Source of the DNA: Parahoeflea alexandrii
GTDB lineage: Bacteria; Pseudomonadota; Alphaproteobacteria; Rhizobiales; Rhizobiaceae
DNA length: 64,000 nucleotides
Direction: 5' to 3'
NCBI RefSeq assembly: GCF_027214025.1
Contig: NZ_JAPWHB010000001.1
Location: 124,001-188,000, forward strand
Shown here: one piece after another, positions 43,065-51,909 of the stretch
Layout: each line of letters opens with the position of its first letter
Position numbering within the stretch: position 1 is the first letter of the stretch
Program-made: the position numbers and the translations under genes
The notes under the pieces: generated by a model
What the model saw: the letters and a program-made list of their open reading frames with translations, nothing else
Database searches by the model: none
Told to the model about the DNA's origin: nothing

Positions 43065-44453
43065 ATGATCGCAATGCCCACGCCAACTCATCCCACCCAG
43101 GACGACGACGGATTGCCCACGCCACGGCGCCACTTCGCTATCGGCGTGCTGTTGCTGTCGCTGGTTCTTGTCGTGCTCGACGGCGCCATCGCCAACGTGG
43201 CTCTGCCCTCGATTGCGATTTCCCTGGGGGCGCATCCCAGTGACACGGTGTGGGTCGTCTCTGGCTACCAGCTTGCAGTGCTTGTGGCCCTGCTTCCCTG
43301 TGGTGCGCTCGGCGAGATTTATGGTCCGAGACGGGTCTTTCTCATGGGCGTAGCAGTGTTCACGCTGGCTTCGACGGCTTGCGTGCTAGCGGGGAGCCTG
43401 CCCGTGCTGGTGGCCGCTCGCTTCCTACAGGGGTTGGGGGCCGGCGCGATCATGGGGCTCGCCTCGATGAACCTGAGGGCTGCGGTTCCGCAACGCATGC
43501 TGGGAACGATCATCGGCTTCAACTCGATGGCCATCGCCATTTCGGCTGCTGCGGGTCCCGCGGTGGCCGGGGCCATCCTTTCGGTCGCCAGCTGGCCCTG
43601 GCTGTTTGCGATCAACATACCGCTCGGCGCGGTCGTGCTTCTCAGTGGCCGGCTGCTCGGACACATGGAGGGGATGCGGCGGCGGCTCAATCTGCCGGCG
43701 CTTCTTGCCAGCACGGCGATGTTCATCCTGTTCTTCGCCGGAGCGGAGCAGATTGCGACCGCGCCCCTGATCGGAGCCGTCCTGATCGCTTGCTCCATCC
43801 TGTGCCTGCTGTCCGTGCTGCGGCTCGAGCGGAACACGCGGACGCCCATCGTTCCGACCGACCTGCTGGCGGACGCGAGCTTTCGCGTGGCGGTGATCGC
43901 GTCTGTTGCCTGCTTCACCGGGCAGATGCTGGCCTATGTGGCTTTGCCGTTCTACCTGCACCACACAATGGGAATGACGCCAGCACTGACCGGCCTCTAC
44001 ATGATGCCATGGCCCATCGCGACCATCATCATGGCGCCGATCGCGGGCCGGCTCGCCGATCGGATCAAGACGGCATGGCTGTGCGCGTCCGGCGGCGGCC
44101 TTCTGGCCGTGGGTTTGCTGATTGTCGGGCTGTTTCCCCCCGACGCCAACGGAATCGCATTCCTGGTCGGGGCAACGCTCGCCGGGGCCGGATTCGGCCT
44201 GTTCCAGACGCCGAGCAACCGCGTGCTGCTGTTGTCCGCGCCGAAGGCCCGCAGCGGTGCTGCGGGCGCCATGCAGGGCACCGCTCGACTGTTGGGGCAG
44301 ACAACGGGCGCCATATCTATGTCGATCATCTTCGCGCTTGCAGGGGTGGATCATGCCCCCAAGATTGCGCTGGTGATCGCCGGAGTGTGTGCGGCCGTCT
44401 CGGCAATCGTCAGTCTCAGCCGCGCACGCTTCGAGACTGTAAACAGTCGATAG
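43065..44453 (+). CDS. MFS transporter, DHA2-like
   Basis: A 462-residue major facilitator with an estimated 13-14 membrane helices, of the drug:H+ antiporter-2 (EmrB/QacA) type. The first helices contain LVLVVLDGAIANVALPSIA, and the motif-A-like loop is YGPRRVFLMG; motif C is seen in IGFNSMAIAISAAAGPAVAGAI. ATG 43065 is chosen, with 43074 and an upstream GTG as alternatives. Export of drugs or aromatic compounds is likely. No regulator is adjacent. Confidence 0.85.
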   Translation: MIAMPTPTHPTQDDDGLPTPRRHFAIGVLLLSLVLVVLDGAIANVALPSIAISLGAHPSDTVWVVSGYQLAVLVALLPCGALGEIYGPRRVFLMGVAVFTLASTACVLAGSLPVLVAARFLQGLGAGAIMGLASMNLRAAVPQRMLGTIIGFNSMAIAISAAAGPAVAGAILSVASWPWLFAINIPLGAVVLLSGRLLGHMEGMRRRLNLPALLASTAMFILFFAGAEQIATAPLIGAVLIACSILCLLSVLRLERNTRTPIVPTDLLADASFRVAVIASVACFTGQMLAYVALPFYLHHTMGMTPALTGLYMMPWPIATIIMAPIAGRLADRIKTAWLCASGGGLLAVGLLIVGLFPPDANGIAFLVGATLAGAGFGLFQTPSNRVLLLSAPKARSGAAGAMQGTARLLGQTTGAISMSIIFALAGVDHAPKIALVIAGVCAAVSAIVSLSRARFETVNSR

Positions 44454-44526
44454 ACCGATCCAGTCGAACAGCGAACTTGCAAAGCACGCGAAAACCGCCG
44501 CGCGCGGCCAGGCGTTGGACCGCGCT

Positions 44527-45210
44527 TCAGCCGTTGTCGTTCCCCGCTGCCTGATTGCTGCGAGTGGCAACGATCTTTCGCATGGCATCGGCCAGCGCCT
44601 CGGCCGACTGGGCGCCGACGACCGCGTACTGCATGTCCATGATGAAGCAGGGCACACCGGTGACACCCATCTGCCGCGCCTGGTCGATCTCGGCGGCGAC
44701 GGTATCGCGGTCGGCGTCGCCGGCCAGCAAGCGTTCAACCACCGGGATTTCAAGTCCGACCTGTTCGGCCGCCTCGATCAGCACCGCGTCGTCGCCGAGG
44801 CTCTTGCCGTCCTCGAAATAGGCCTTGAACAGCAATTCCACCATCTGGTGCTGGGCCGGCAGGCCTAGCGAACTGGCCCAGCGGATCAGCCGGTGAGCGT
44901 CAAGCGTGTTGGCGGAGACCTTTATCTTGTCGAACGCAAAGGGAATCTCCTCCTCGGCGCCGGCGGCGCGAACGGCGGCATAGGCCTGTTCGGCGCCCGC
45001 CGCACCTCCGAACTTGTCCTCGAGATACTGCTTCCGGTCCTTGCCTTCCTTGGGCAAGGTCGGATCCAGCTGGTAGGGCCGCCAGCGCACTTCCACATCG
45101 AACTCGTTGCGGACTTCCGCCAGCGCATCCTCGAGCCGGCGCTTGCCGATATAGCACCAGGGGCACATGACGTCGGAAACGACATCGATGGTCAATGCGG
45201 GAGCAGTCAT
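44527..45210 (-). CDS. DsbA family oxidoreductase, FrnE-like
   Basis: A 227-residue cytoplasmic thioredoxin-fold protein with the CPWC motif near the N-terminus (SDVMCPWCYIGKRRLE) and a helical insertion. It matches FrnE-type 2-hydroxychromene-2-carboxylate isomerase-like disulfide enzymes, reported to act in oxidative stress in Deinococcus and in polyketide tailoring in Streptomyces. The start at 45210 follows AAGGTGATCTC; the frame is open to 45270. It starts 35 bases after the YejA-like gene and is probably co-transcribed with it. Confidence 0.85.
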   Translation of the reverse strand: MTAPALTIDVVSDVMCPWCYIGKRRLEDALAEVRNEFDVEVRWRPYQLDPTLPKEGKDRKQYLEDKFGGAAGAEQAYAAVRAAGAEEEIPFAFDKIKVSANTLDAHRLIRWASSLGLPAQHQMVELLFKAYFEDGKSLGDDAVLIEAAEQVGLEIPVVERLLAGDADRDTVAAEIDQARQMGVTGVPCFIMDMQYAVVGAQSAEALADAMRKIVATRSNQAAGNDNG

Positions 45211-45245
45211 GAGATCACCTTCCGGGTGTTTTCCAGGTCCATATG

Positions 45246-47069
45246 TCAGCGGGCAGCAGTCTTGTCCCACCAGGCCGGCAGGTAATAGCCGTAAAGCGGC
45301 GGTCCGGCCTCGGGTTCGACGATCCGGCTGCGGTGCGCCACCCAGGACTTCCCGAGGTGGAAGGCCGGGATCACATAATGGCCGGAGAGCAGGACACGGT
45401 CAAATGCGCGCACCGACGAACGGAAGTCACCGGCGGTGCGGGCGTTGAGCATCGCGTCGATTGCGGCGTCGATCGCCGGGCTGGCGGCGCCGGCGAAATT
45501 GAACGAACCCTGGACATCGCGGGAGGCCGATCCCCAGCGGTTCAGCTGTTCCGCGCCCGGCGACAGCGACGACGAAAACGCCTTCATGATCATGTCGTAG
45601 TCGAAGGTCTGCGAGCGTTGCTGGTACTGCGCGTCGTCGACCGTGCGGATCGACATTTCGATGCCCAGCGCCGCCAGCGAGCGCTGGAAGGCGATCGCCA
45701 GTTTTTCCTGTCCTTCGTTCTGGGTCATCAGGTCAAAAGCGAAGTGCGTTCCGTTGGCGTCAAGGAGCTTGCCGTCCTTGATGCCGTATCCGGCCTCCTG
45801 CAGCAGCGTCAGCGCCGCGCGCTGCACCTTTCGGTCGCGGCCCGAACCGTCGGTGACCGGAAGGACCCAGGTTCCGTCCAGAATGTCGGCGGACACCGCG
45901 TCGGCGAAGGGGGCCAGGATCTCGCGTTCGCGCGCATCGGCGGGCCTGCCGTAGCTTGAGAGGTCCGAGCCATCCCAGTATGAATGGGTGCGCTTGTAGG
46001 TGTTGTCATAAAGGCTGCGATTGGCCCACTCGAAGTCGAAGAGCATTGTCAACGCTCGTCTAACCCGGACATCCTCGAACAGCGGCCTGCGGGTGTTGAA
46101 GACAAACCCGTACATGCCGGACGGGGTCCGGCTTTCATATTCCTTGCGGACGATCTCGCCTGACGTGACGGCCGGAAAATCATAGCCGCGTGACCAGTTG
46201 GTGGCGCTGCCGTCCGGATAGACGTCGAAAACGCCCTTCTTGAAGGCCTCGAACTGGGCTGTTTCGGAAAGGAAATATTCGATGGCGATGGTGTCGTAAT
46301 TGTCGATGCCGCGCTTGATCGGCAGGTCCCTGGCCCAATAGTCGTCGCGGCGCGTGTAGGTAATGCGCTCACCGGGTTTTACTTCGCTGACCAGATAGGG
46401 CCCGGAGCCGATGCCGGGCGTCAGCGTCGACTGGTCAAAGCTCTCCACGTCGGTTGCGTGCTTGGGCAGCACCGGCGAGAGCGACAGGATCAGCGGGAAC
46501 TCCCGGTTGGAACTCTCGTTGAAGGTGAAACGGACGGAGAGGGGGCCGACCTTCTCCATACTGGCCACCCGGTTCAGCCGGGTGGAGTAGGGCGGCCGCC
46601 CCTTGTCCCTGAGCAGTTCCATGGTGAAGATCACATCGTCGGCGGTGACCGGCTCGCCATCCGACCAGCGTGCGGCGGGATTGATGTTGTACTGGATGAA
46701 GCTGCGCTCATCATCCCATTCCACCGTCTCGGCAAGCAGTCCGTAGAGGGTGAAGGGCTCGTCCTGGGAGCGCTGCATCAGGGTCTCGTAGACGAGATTG
46801 CCGAAGACCGGATCGGCAAGCCCGCGGGCTGTCGTGCGCATGCTCTTGACGATGAAGGGGCGCATGCTGTCGAACGTGCCGACGACCCCATAGGTCACCT
46901 TTCCGCCCTTGGGCGCATCCGGATTGACGTAGGGAAGATGGGAGAAACCGGCCGGCAATGCGGGTTCACCATGCATGGCGATGGCGTGAACGGGTTCGGC
47001 GCGAGCCCCCGCCATGGCGCCGATCATGGCGCCCGCAACGACAGCCAGTGCCGCCAGCAATTGTCTCAT
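45246..47069 (-). CDS. Peptide ABC transporter substrate-binding protein (YejA-like)
   Basis: A 607-residue periplasmic protein of the SBP_bac_5 family. The signal peptide is RQLLAALAVVAGAMIGAMAG, cleaved after ARA. The mature start EPVHAIAMHGEPALPAGF and then LPYVNPDAPKGGKV are typical of YejA, the binding part of the YejABEF importer of microcin C-like and other oligopeptides. ATG 47069 has GGGAG 8 bases upstream. No permease or ATPase gene (yejBEF) is adjacent in the window, so it is an orphan binding protein or uses subunits encoded elsewhere. The FrnE-like gene follows. Confidence 0.88.
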   Translation of the reverse strand: MRQLLAALAVVAGAMIGAMAGARAEPVHAIAMHGEPALPAGFSHLPYVNPDAPKGGKVTYGVVGTFDSMRPFIVKSMRTTARGLADPVFGNLVYETLMQRSQDEPFTLYGLLAETVEWDDERSFIQYNINPAARWSDGEPVTADDVIFTMELLRDKGRPPYSTRLNRVASMEKVGPLSVRFTFNESSNREFPLILSLSPVLPKHATDVESFDQSTLTPGIGSGPYLVSEVKPGERITYTRRDDYWARDLPIKRGIDNYDTIAIEYFLSETAQFEAFKKGVFDVYPDGSATNWSRGYDFPAVTSGEIVRKEYESRTPSGMYGFVFNTRRPLFEDVRVRRALTMLFDFEWANRSLYDNTYKRTHSYWDGSDLSSYGRPADAREREILAPFADAVSADILDGTWVLPVTDGSGRDRKVQRAALTLLQEAGYGIKDGKLLDANGTHFAFDLMTQNEGQEKLAIAFQRSLAALGIEMSIRTVDDAQYQQRSQTFDYDMIMKAFSSSLSPGAEQLNRWGSASRDVQGSFNFAGAASPAIDAAIDAMLNARTAGDFRSSVRAFDRVLLSGHYVIPAFHLGKSWVAHRSRIVEPEAGPPLYGYYLPAWWDKTAAR

Positions 47070-47078
47070 CGTTGACAC

Positions 47079-47371
47079 TCCCAGGTCCTGATGCGCGGCG
47101 GCGTTGCCAGAGACTGCGCCGCCGAATCCCGTCCGGAGGATATACGGGCCGGTTCTCGCAGACCACCATGGACCGGACAGGAGGCGATTTTTTTAGGCCC
47201 AACCACGTCGCCGGGCTGGATATTGGCGCCTCCACGCGTTAACAGGAACGCGAAACAAGCCTTGCTGTTGCCGCATTTTCAATCGAGAAGGCGCGCTATA
47301 TACATGAGGGCGCAGAGTATGCGCGAACCCTACGCTGCCCCGGGGCCGCATTTCAGGAGTAATGGAAACAA
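47079..47371. promoter_or_regulatory. Divergent region between yejA-like and ialB-like genes
   Basis: About 300 bases with promoters for both directions. TATATA at 47297-47302 is a plausible -10 for the ialB-like gene, but no clear -35 at the right spacing was found. AGGAG at 47357-47361 is its ribosome-binding site, slightly far (12 bases) from the ATG. Confidence 0.35.
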
Positions 47372-47980
47372 ATGAACGCCATCACAAAGACCTTTTTCGC
47401 ATCTGTCATGTCGGTTGGCGTCGCCGCCGCATTCATGCCGGCGACCGCTTCCGCTCAGGGTGCAAACCAGGGCTGGTACAAGACCTGCACCAAACAGGAA
47501 GACAATGATGTCTGCATTGTGCAGAACATCGTCACAGCGCCAACGGGTCAGCTTCTGACGGCTGTCGGCCTGATCAAGGTCACCGGCAAGGTGAACCGGA
47601 TGATTCTCCAGGTTACGGTTCCGACCGCGCGGATGATCCAGCCGGGTATCAACATGCAGGTCGATGGCGGCCAGGCTCAGCGCCTCGAATATGCGATCTG
47701 CATGCCGGAAACCTGCGTCGCTGAAACCCTGCTGACCGACGCAATGGTCGCTTCGTTCAAGAAGGGCGGCGAACTGGTGCTGACTTCGGTCAACTATCAG
47801 CGCACGCCGAACCCGTTGAAAATCTCGCTGGAAGGCTTTACCCAGGGCTGGGACGGCGAGCCGGTGGCGCAGTCCGAACTCCAGGAACGTCAGCGCCTGC
47901 TGCAGGAAGAGATGGCCAAGAAGGCTGACGAAGCCCGCAAGAAGCTTGAAGACGCCCAGGCGGCCGCCAAGAAGAACTGA
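47372..47980 (+). CDS. Invasion-associated locus B (IalB) family protein
   Basis: A 202-residue exported protein. A signal peptide (FASVMSVGVAAAFMPATASA) precedes an IalB-type beta domain with WYKTCTKQEDNDVCIVQN and IQPGINMQVDGGQAQRLEYAICMPETC, in which the four cysteines probably form two disulfides. The C-terminus (from about residue 165) is a charged Ala/Lys/Glu-rich coiled coil. In Bartonella IalB is linked to erythrocyte entry, but homologues are common in free-living rhizobia, so a pathogenic role is not implied. It is followed by a strong terminator. Confidence 0.9.
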   Translation: MNAITKTFFASVMSVGVAAAFMPATASAQGANQGWYKTCTKQEDNDVCIVQNIVTAPTGQLLTAVGLIKVTGKVNRMILQVTVPTARMIQPGINMQVDGGQAQRLEYAICMPETCVAETLLTDAMVASFKKGGELVLTSVNYQRTPNPLKISLEGFTQGWDGEPVAQSELQERQRLLQEEMAKKADEARKKLEDAQAAAKKN

Positions 47981-47999
47981 TTGCCGCAGAGTCCAATCG

Positions 48000-48035
48000 A
48001 AAAGGCCCGGATGCGCCACCGCATCCGGGCCTTTT
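48000..48035 (+). terminator. Intrinsic terminator after the ialB-like gene
   Basis: A perfect 16-bp stem (48000-48015 with 48020-48035) around the 4-base loop CCAC. The left arm starts AAAA and the right arm ends TTTT, so it can end transcription from both directions. It serves the ialB-like gene on the left and may also end hspQ transcription on the right. Confidence 0.92.
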
Positions 48036-48075
48036 CTGTTTTGTGCGCGGCCTTGCCGATCCGCCGGATGCGGGA

Positions 48076-48405
48076 TCAGTGGCTCACCCGCTCCTTGGGC
48101 TTGTAGGTGCCATCCACCTGAGCGTCGAAGAACTCGGCCAGCTGCGGATGGCGGACCGGATTGTCATTGTCGTCGATCAACAGGTTCTGCTCGGACACAT
48201 AGGCCACGTATTCGGTCTCGTCGTTTTCGGCGAGCAGATGATAGAACGGCTGGTCCTTGCGGGGGCGCACCTGCTCGGGAATGGCATTCCACCATTCCTC
48301 GGTATTGGCATAGACTGGATCGACATCAAAGATGACGCCGCGGAACGGGAAAATCCGGTGCTTGACGACTTGTCCGATGTGAAACTTGGCTTGTTTGAGC
48401 TGCAT
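48076..48405 (-). CDS. hspQ: Heat shock protein HspQ
   Basis: A 109-residue protein of the HspQ (YccV-like) family, which binds hemimethylated DNA in E. coli and acts as a specificity factor and substrate of Lon. The core KFHIGQVVKHRIFPFRGVIFDVDP and PFYHLLAENDETEYVAYVSE are the family signature. GGAAG precedes the ATG. It converges with the ialB-like gene, sharing the terminator at 48000-48035. Confidence 0.93.
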   Translation of the reverse strand: MQLKQAKFHIGQVVKHRIFPFRGVIFDVDPVYANTEEWWNAIPEQVRPRKDQPFYHLLAENDETEYVAYVSEQNLLIDDNDNPVRHPQLAEFFDAQVDGTYKPKERVSH

Positions 48406-48540
48406 GTTTTTCTTCCTTTGGCCAAATACATGGGAAGTCCGCTCAGAAGTTCAATCGTTTGGTCTTGACGGATAAGCGTCGGGAACCTACCCCCTGCAAA
48501 GGCTGCAACATTGTATTAACAGCTCTCGCAGGGATCAAGC

Positions 48541-49506
48541 ATGGCTGAAATCACTGGTCTGGTGCTGCCGTTTTTCGGCCTGATCCTGCTTGGTTACGTC
48601 GCCGCCCGGATCACCAAGCAGCCGCACGAGGCGATGGGCTGGCTCAACACCTTCATCATCTATGTTTCGCTGCCCGCGCTGTTTTTCAAGCTGTTGTCGC
48701 GCACGCCGATCGAGCAGCTGGCGCGCTGGGACTACGTGCTGACCAGCATGGTGGTGACCTATACGGTGTTTGCGCTGGTGTTTGCGGCAGGCATCCTGAT
48801 CCGCCGCGTGCCGATCGGCGAAGCCACGGTTCAGGGGCTTGCGGGTGCCTACGGCAATATCGGCTACATGGGCCCGGGCATTGCCATCCTCGCATTCGGG
48901 GAACCGGCCGCCGTGCCGGTGGCGCTGATCTTCTGCTTCGAGAACATCATGCATTTCACCATCGCACCGATGATGATGGCGCTTGCCGGCGGCGATCACC
49001 GCAGCGCCGGCGCGCTGGCACTGGGGGTGACGCGCAAGATCGCCTTCCACCCCTTCATCCTCGCCACCATGGTGGGGGTAGCCGCTGCCTGGATCGAATT
49101 CGTACCGCCGCTGCCGGTCGGACGCCTGATCGATTATCTAGCCCAGGCGGCCGCGCCCTGCGCCCTGTTTGCCATGGGCGTGACCCTGGCGCTCCGGCCG
49201 CTCAAGCGGGTGCCGGTCGAACTGGGCTATATCGTGCCGATGAAACTGATCGCGCATCCGGTGATGATGTATCTCGGACTGAGCGCGATGGGCGATTTTG
49301 ATCCGGTATGGGTCTATACGGCGGTTCTGCTCGCCTCGCTGCCGACGGCCACCAATGTGTTCGTGATTGCGCAGCAGTACTCAACCTGGGTGGAGAGGGC
49401 CTCGGCCACCGTTCTCGTCACCACCGTGAGCAGCGTGCTGAGCGTGTCGGCGCTGCTCTGGCTGATCACCAGCGGAACCCTGCCGCCAGATCTGTTTCCG
49501 GGATGA
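48541..49506 (+). CDS. AEC family transporter (auxin efflux carrier type)
   Basis: A 321-residue membrane protein with about ten helices in two halves. The opening VLPFFGLILLGYVAARI, the segment LAGAYGNIGYMGPGIAI, and PCALFAMGVTLALRP are typical of bacterial AEC transporters, which move malonate, malate and similar small acids. AGGGA precedes the ATG. It is a single gene between hspQ (divergent) and the UbiH-like gene (convergent). Substrate unknown. Confidence 0.87.
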   Translation: MAEITGLVLPFFGLILLGYVAARITKQPHEAMGWLNTFIIYVSLPALFFKLLSRTPIEQLARWDYVLTSMVVTYTVFALVFAAGILIRRVPIGEATVQGLAGAYGNIGYMGPGIAILAFGEPAAVPVALIFCFENIMHFTIAPMMMALAGGDHRSAGALALGVTRKIAFHPFILATMVGVAAAWIEFVPPLPVGRLIDYLAQAAAPCALFAMGVTLALRPLKRVPVELGYIVPMKLIAHPVMMYLGLSAMGDFDPVWVYTAVLLASLPTATNVFVIAQQYSTWVERASATVLVTTVSSVLSVSALLWLITSGTLPPDLFPG

Positions 49507-49600
49507 ATTTGGTTCAAGCCGCCCAAATTTCGACTCAGCTAAACTAGATGCATACAATGTTGCATTTCAAAGCGTTGCGGAATTTCCTCAATGTTTCGCG

Positions 49601-50854
49601 TCAGGCGCGCGGTGCGGATGAGCCGGCGGTGCCGTTCCTGCGCCAGCCCGGTGTCATGCCTTCGCGCATGGCGAGAAGCCTCAGTGGCGGAATTGCCGAC
49701 AATGCGGCCAGTCCGCCGGCACGCAGAGCCTGCACCGGCAGGAACGAGCTCAGCAGGGCCCGGTTGAGCAGATCGACGCCGGCGGTCCGGCTGGTCACAT
49801 CGGCGCGACGCTTGCGATTGAAGCTGGCAACGGCCTGGGGCGCGTGTTCGGGTCCCCCTGCATCGACGATAGACTGAATCGCCTGCATGATGTCGCGCAG
49901 GCCAAGATTGAGACCCTGTGCGCCGATTGGCGGGAAGGCGTGCCCGGTTTCACCCACCAGCATCGTCCGTCCCTTGCCGAAGCTCTCGGCGATCAGGCTC
50001 GACAACGGCCAAGCCTGAACGTCGCCTTCGACCTCGACGGCGCCGAGGATGGAGCGCATCCGCGATTCCACCTCCGCGTTGAGCGCGTCGCGGGGCAGGG
50101 CGCGGATGGCGTCGACGTCCTCGGGCCTGACGGCCCAGACCAGACTGGAGCGGTTGCCGGGCAGCGGCACCTGGGTGAACGGGCCCCGCTCGGTATGGAA
50201 CTCCGTCGATGTATCTGCATGTCCGATGCGATGGGAAAAATTCATCACAAGCGCCGTTTGCGGATAGGACCAGGTCCTGACCTTGATGCCGACCGCCTCG
50301 CGCAGTTTCGAGCCGCGGCCGTCCGCGGCCAGAGCAGCAAGCGCCGTTACCTTCGTGCCATCCTCGAGGATCAGCGTGACGTCGTCTCCGGACTGCTCCG
50401 CCTCCACCATCGGGCTTTCGAAACGGTCGATCAGTTCCGATTGGCGCGTTGCGGCATGGAGCACATCGAACAAGGGCTGGTTGGGGATGTTGTAGCCAAA
50501 GGCATCGAGATCGATCTCGCTCGAGCGGAAGGAGACCGGGGGCGCGCGGAACAGCCGGCTGGTGCCATCGAGAATGCGCATGGTGCGCAAGGGCGCGGAC
50601 ACCGGCCTGACCTCTTCCCAGAGGCCGAGACGGGCCAGGAAATCGATCGATTCGGACAGGAGCGCGGTGGTCCGCCCGTCCTGGCGCGGCGGTGGCGGCG
50701 CAATGAAGGCGACGCGCCAGCCCTCCGCTGCTGCGGCAAGGGCTGCGACAGATCCGGCAAGGCCACCGCCAATGACCGCCACGTTATGAGGTCCAGACAC
50801 TCCGTTGCCCGTCTGCAATTTCTTGGCCTTTGCCAAAACGTCGCCCTTTGCCAA
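49601..50854 (-). CDS. UbiH/UbiF family FAD-dependent hydroxylase
   Basis: A 417-residue class A flavoprotein hydroxylase, probably acting on the ubiquinone ring. FAD-binding motif NVAVIGGGLAGSVAALAA and the second motif VGETGHAFPPIGAQGLNLGLRD are of the UbiH/COQ6 type. The start is unclear: TTG 50854, TTG 50836 (with AAAGGG 7 bases upstream) and GTG 50800 are in frame. A 13-bp direct repeat lies in this start region. Its stop converges with the AEC gene; its 5' end faces the DUF2182 gene. Confidence 0.87.
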   Translation of the reverse strand: MAKGDVLAKAKKLQTGNGVSGPHNVAVIGGGLAGSVAALAAAAEGWRVAFIAPPPPRQDGRTTALLSESIDFLARLGLWEEVRPVSAPLRTMRILDGTSRLFRAPPVSFRSSEIDLDAFGYNIPNQPLFDVLHAATRQSELIDRFESPMVEAEQSGDDVTLILEDGTKVTALAALAADGRGSKLREAVGIKVRTWSYPQTALVMNFSHRIGHADTSTEFHTERGPFTQVPLPGNRSSLVWAVRPEDVDAIRALPRDALNAEVESRMRSILGAVEVEGDVQAWPLSSLIAESFGKGRTMLVGETGHAFPPIGAQGLNLGLRDIMQAIQSIVDAGGPEHAPQAVASFNRKRRADVTSRTAGVDLLNRALLSSFLPVQALRAGGLAALSAIPPLRLLAMREGMTPGWRRNGTAGSSAPRA

Positions 50855-50857
50855 AAC
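50827..50857. repeat. 13-bp direct repeat at the ubiH-like start
   Basis: CCTTTGCCAAAAC occurs at 50827-50839 and 50845-50857, an 18-base period (six codons). On the minus strand the copies place two TTG codons, each followed by GCAAAG, at the start of the UbiH-like gene, giving L-A-K twice in the reading frame. It looks like a short in-frame duplication that creates two possible starts. Confidence 0.7.
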
Positions 50858-50946
50858 TTCACCCGTTCAGTGCGTTGCCGATTGCCTTGTTGCCCGTCCA
50901 TCCTTTACATCGCCAGACGAACGAACTCCATGGGATCATTTGGCGC

Positions 50947-51879
50947 ATGTTCACGCCCCGTGCAAACACAGATCCGCTTGAAGGCCGGTTCGATCAACTG
51001 GACCGGTCGGGGCGTACGATCGCCGGGTTGGCGCGCCGCCCGGTGTGGCCGGTGATGGCGATGGTGCTGCTGACCGCCGGACTTGCCTGGTGGTTCCTGC
51101 TGTCGATGGCCGGGGCGGTTATCGAACTCGAGGGATCAGCACGCCCTCTTGGACCTGGCATGTCGTTGATTTCCGGCTTTCTTGCGGTAGAGCCCGGATC
51201 CTGGGCCGCGATCATCGCCGATCTCTGCCTTTCGGGCGACGCAGGAATCGTGCTCACCACAGGAGCGTATGCCTCGGTGGCGCTGGCGCTCTTCGTCATG
51301 TGGCTTGCGATGTCGGTAGCTATGATGCTACCCACGGCCGCGCCGATGATCCGCACCTATTCCGAGATTGCCAACACGGCTGCCGAGCGCGGTGAGCCGG
51401 TGGTTCATCCCGCGGTTTTGGCTGCCGGCTATCTTTTGGTCTGGGCCCTGGCGGCTATCTGCTTCACGGTTGTCCAACTGGGTATCGCCGGGATCTCCGG
51501 CACATCGGCGACCAGCCCGGTGAAGGGCGTGATTGCCGGCGTCATTCTGCTGTGCGCGGGGCTTTACCAGTTCACGGCCTTGAAGGAGGCGTGCCTGACC
51601 AAGTGCCGCAACCCGTTCACAACCCTGTTTGCCCGCTGGAAGACAAGCGCCGGCGGGGTGTTCCGGCTGGGGATGGAACAAGGGCTGTGGTGCCTGGGCT
51701 GCTGCTGGGCGTTGATGCTGATCATGCTTGCCGTGGGCAGCATGAATGTGGTCTGGATGGCGGCGCTCACCCTGTTTACATTTCTGGAGAAAACCGGAGC
51801 AGGACGGGTGACAACGCAAGCCGGCGGCGCGATAGTGGGCCTATGGGGGGCTGCCCTGATTTGGGCCGCCTTGATATGA
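50947..51879 (+). CDS. DUF2182 integral membrane protein
   Basis: A 310-residue membrane protein with about seven helices. The stretch FVMWLAMSVAMMLPTAAPMI is the DUF2182 core with several methionines, and later TALKEACLTKCRNPF and EQGLWCLGCCWALMLIM contain Cys-rich motifs, consistent with predicted metal binding. The ATG at 50947 gives a proper cytoplasmic N-terminus; the frame is open to 50830. It is followed 30 bases later by a DUF1326 gene, a partnership known from other genomes but without an assigned function. Confidence 0.87.
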   Translation: MFTPRANTDPLEGRFDQLDRSGRTIAGLARRPVWPVMAMVLLTAGLAWWFLLSMAGAVIELEGSARPLGPGMSLISGFLAVEPGSWAAIIADLCLSGDAGIVLTTGAYASVALALFVMWLAMSVAMMLPTAAPMIRTYSEIANTAAERGEPVVHPAVLAAGYLLVWALAAICFTVVQLGIAGISGTSATSPVKGVIAGVILLCAGLYQFTALKEACLTKCRNPFTTLFARWKTSAGGVFRLGMEQGLWCLGCCWALMLIMLAVGSMNVVWMAALTLFTFLEKTGAGRVTTQAGGAIVGLWGAALIWAALI

Positions 51880-51909
51880 CAATCAAGAGACTTTTGGGAG
51901 CTGACCGGG

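Noticed and set aside
43250-44753. Long frames of 434 and 442 codons overlapping the MFS gene
   Set aside because: Rich in Arg and Pro with no domain; the MFS frame has regular membrane helices and motifs.
47372-47980. IalB-like gene as a virulence factor
   Set aside because: Homologues are widespread in free-living rhizobia, so pathogenic meaning cannot be inferred.
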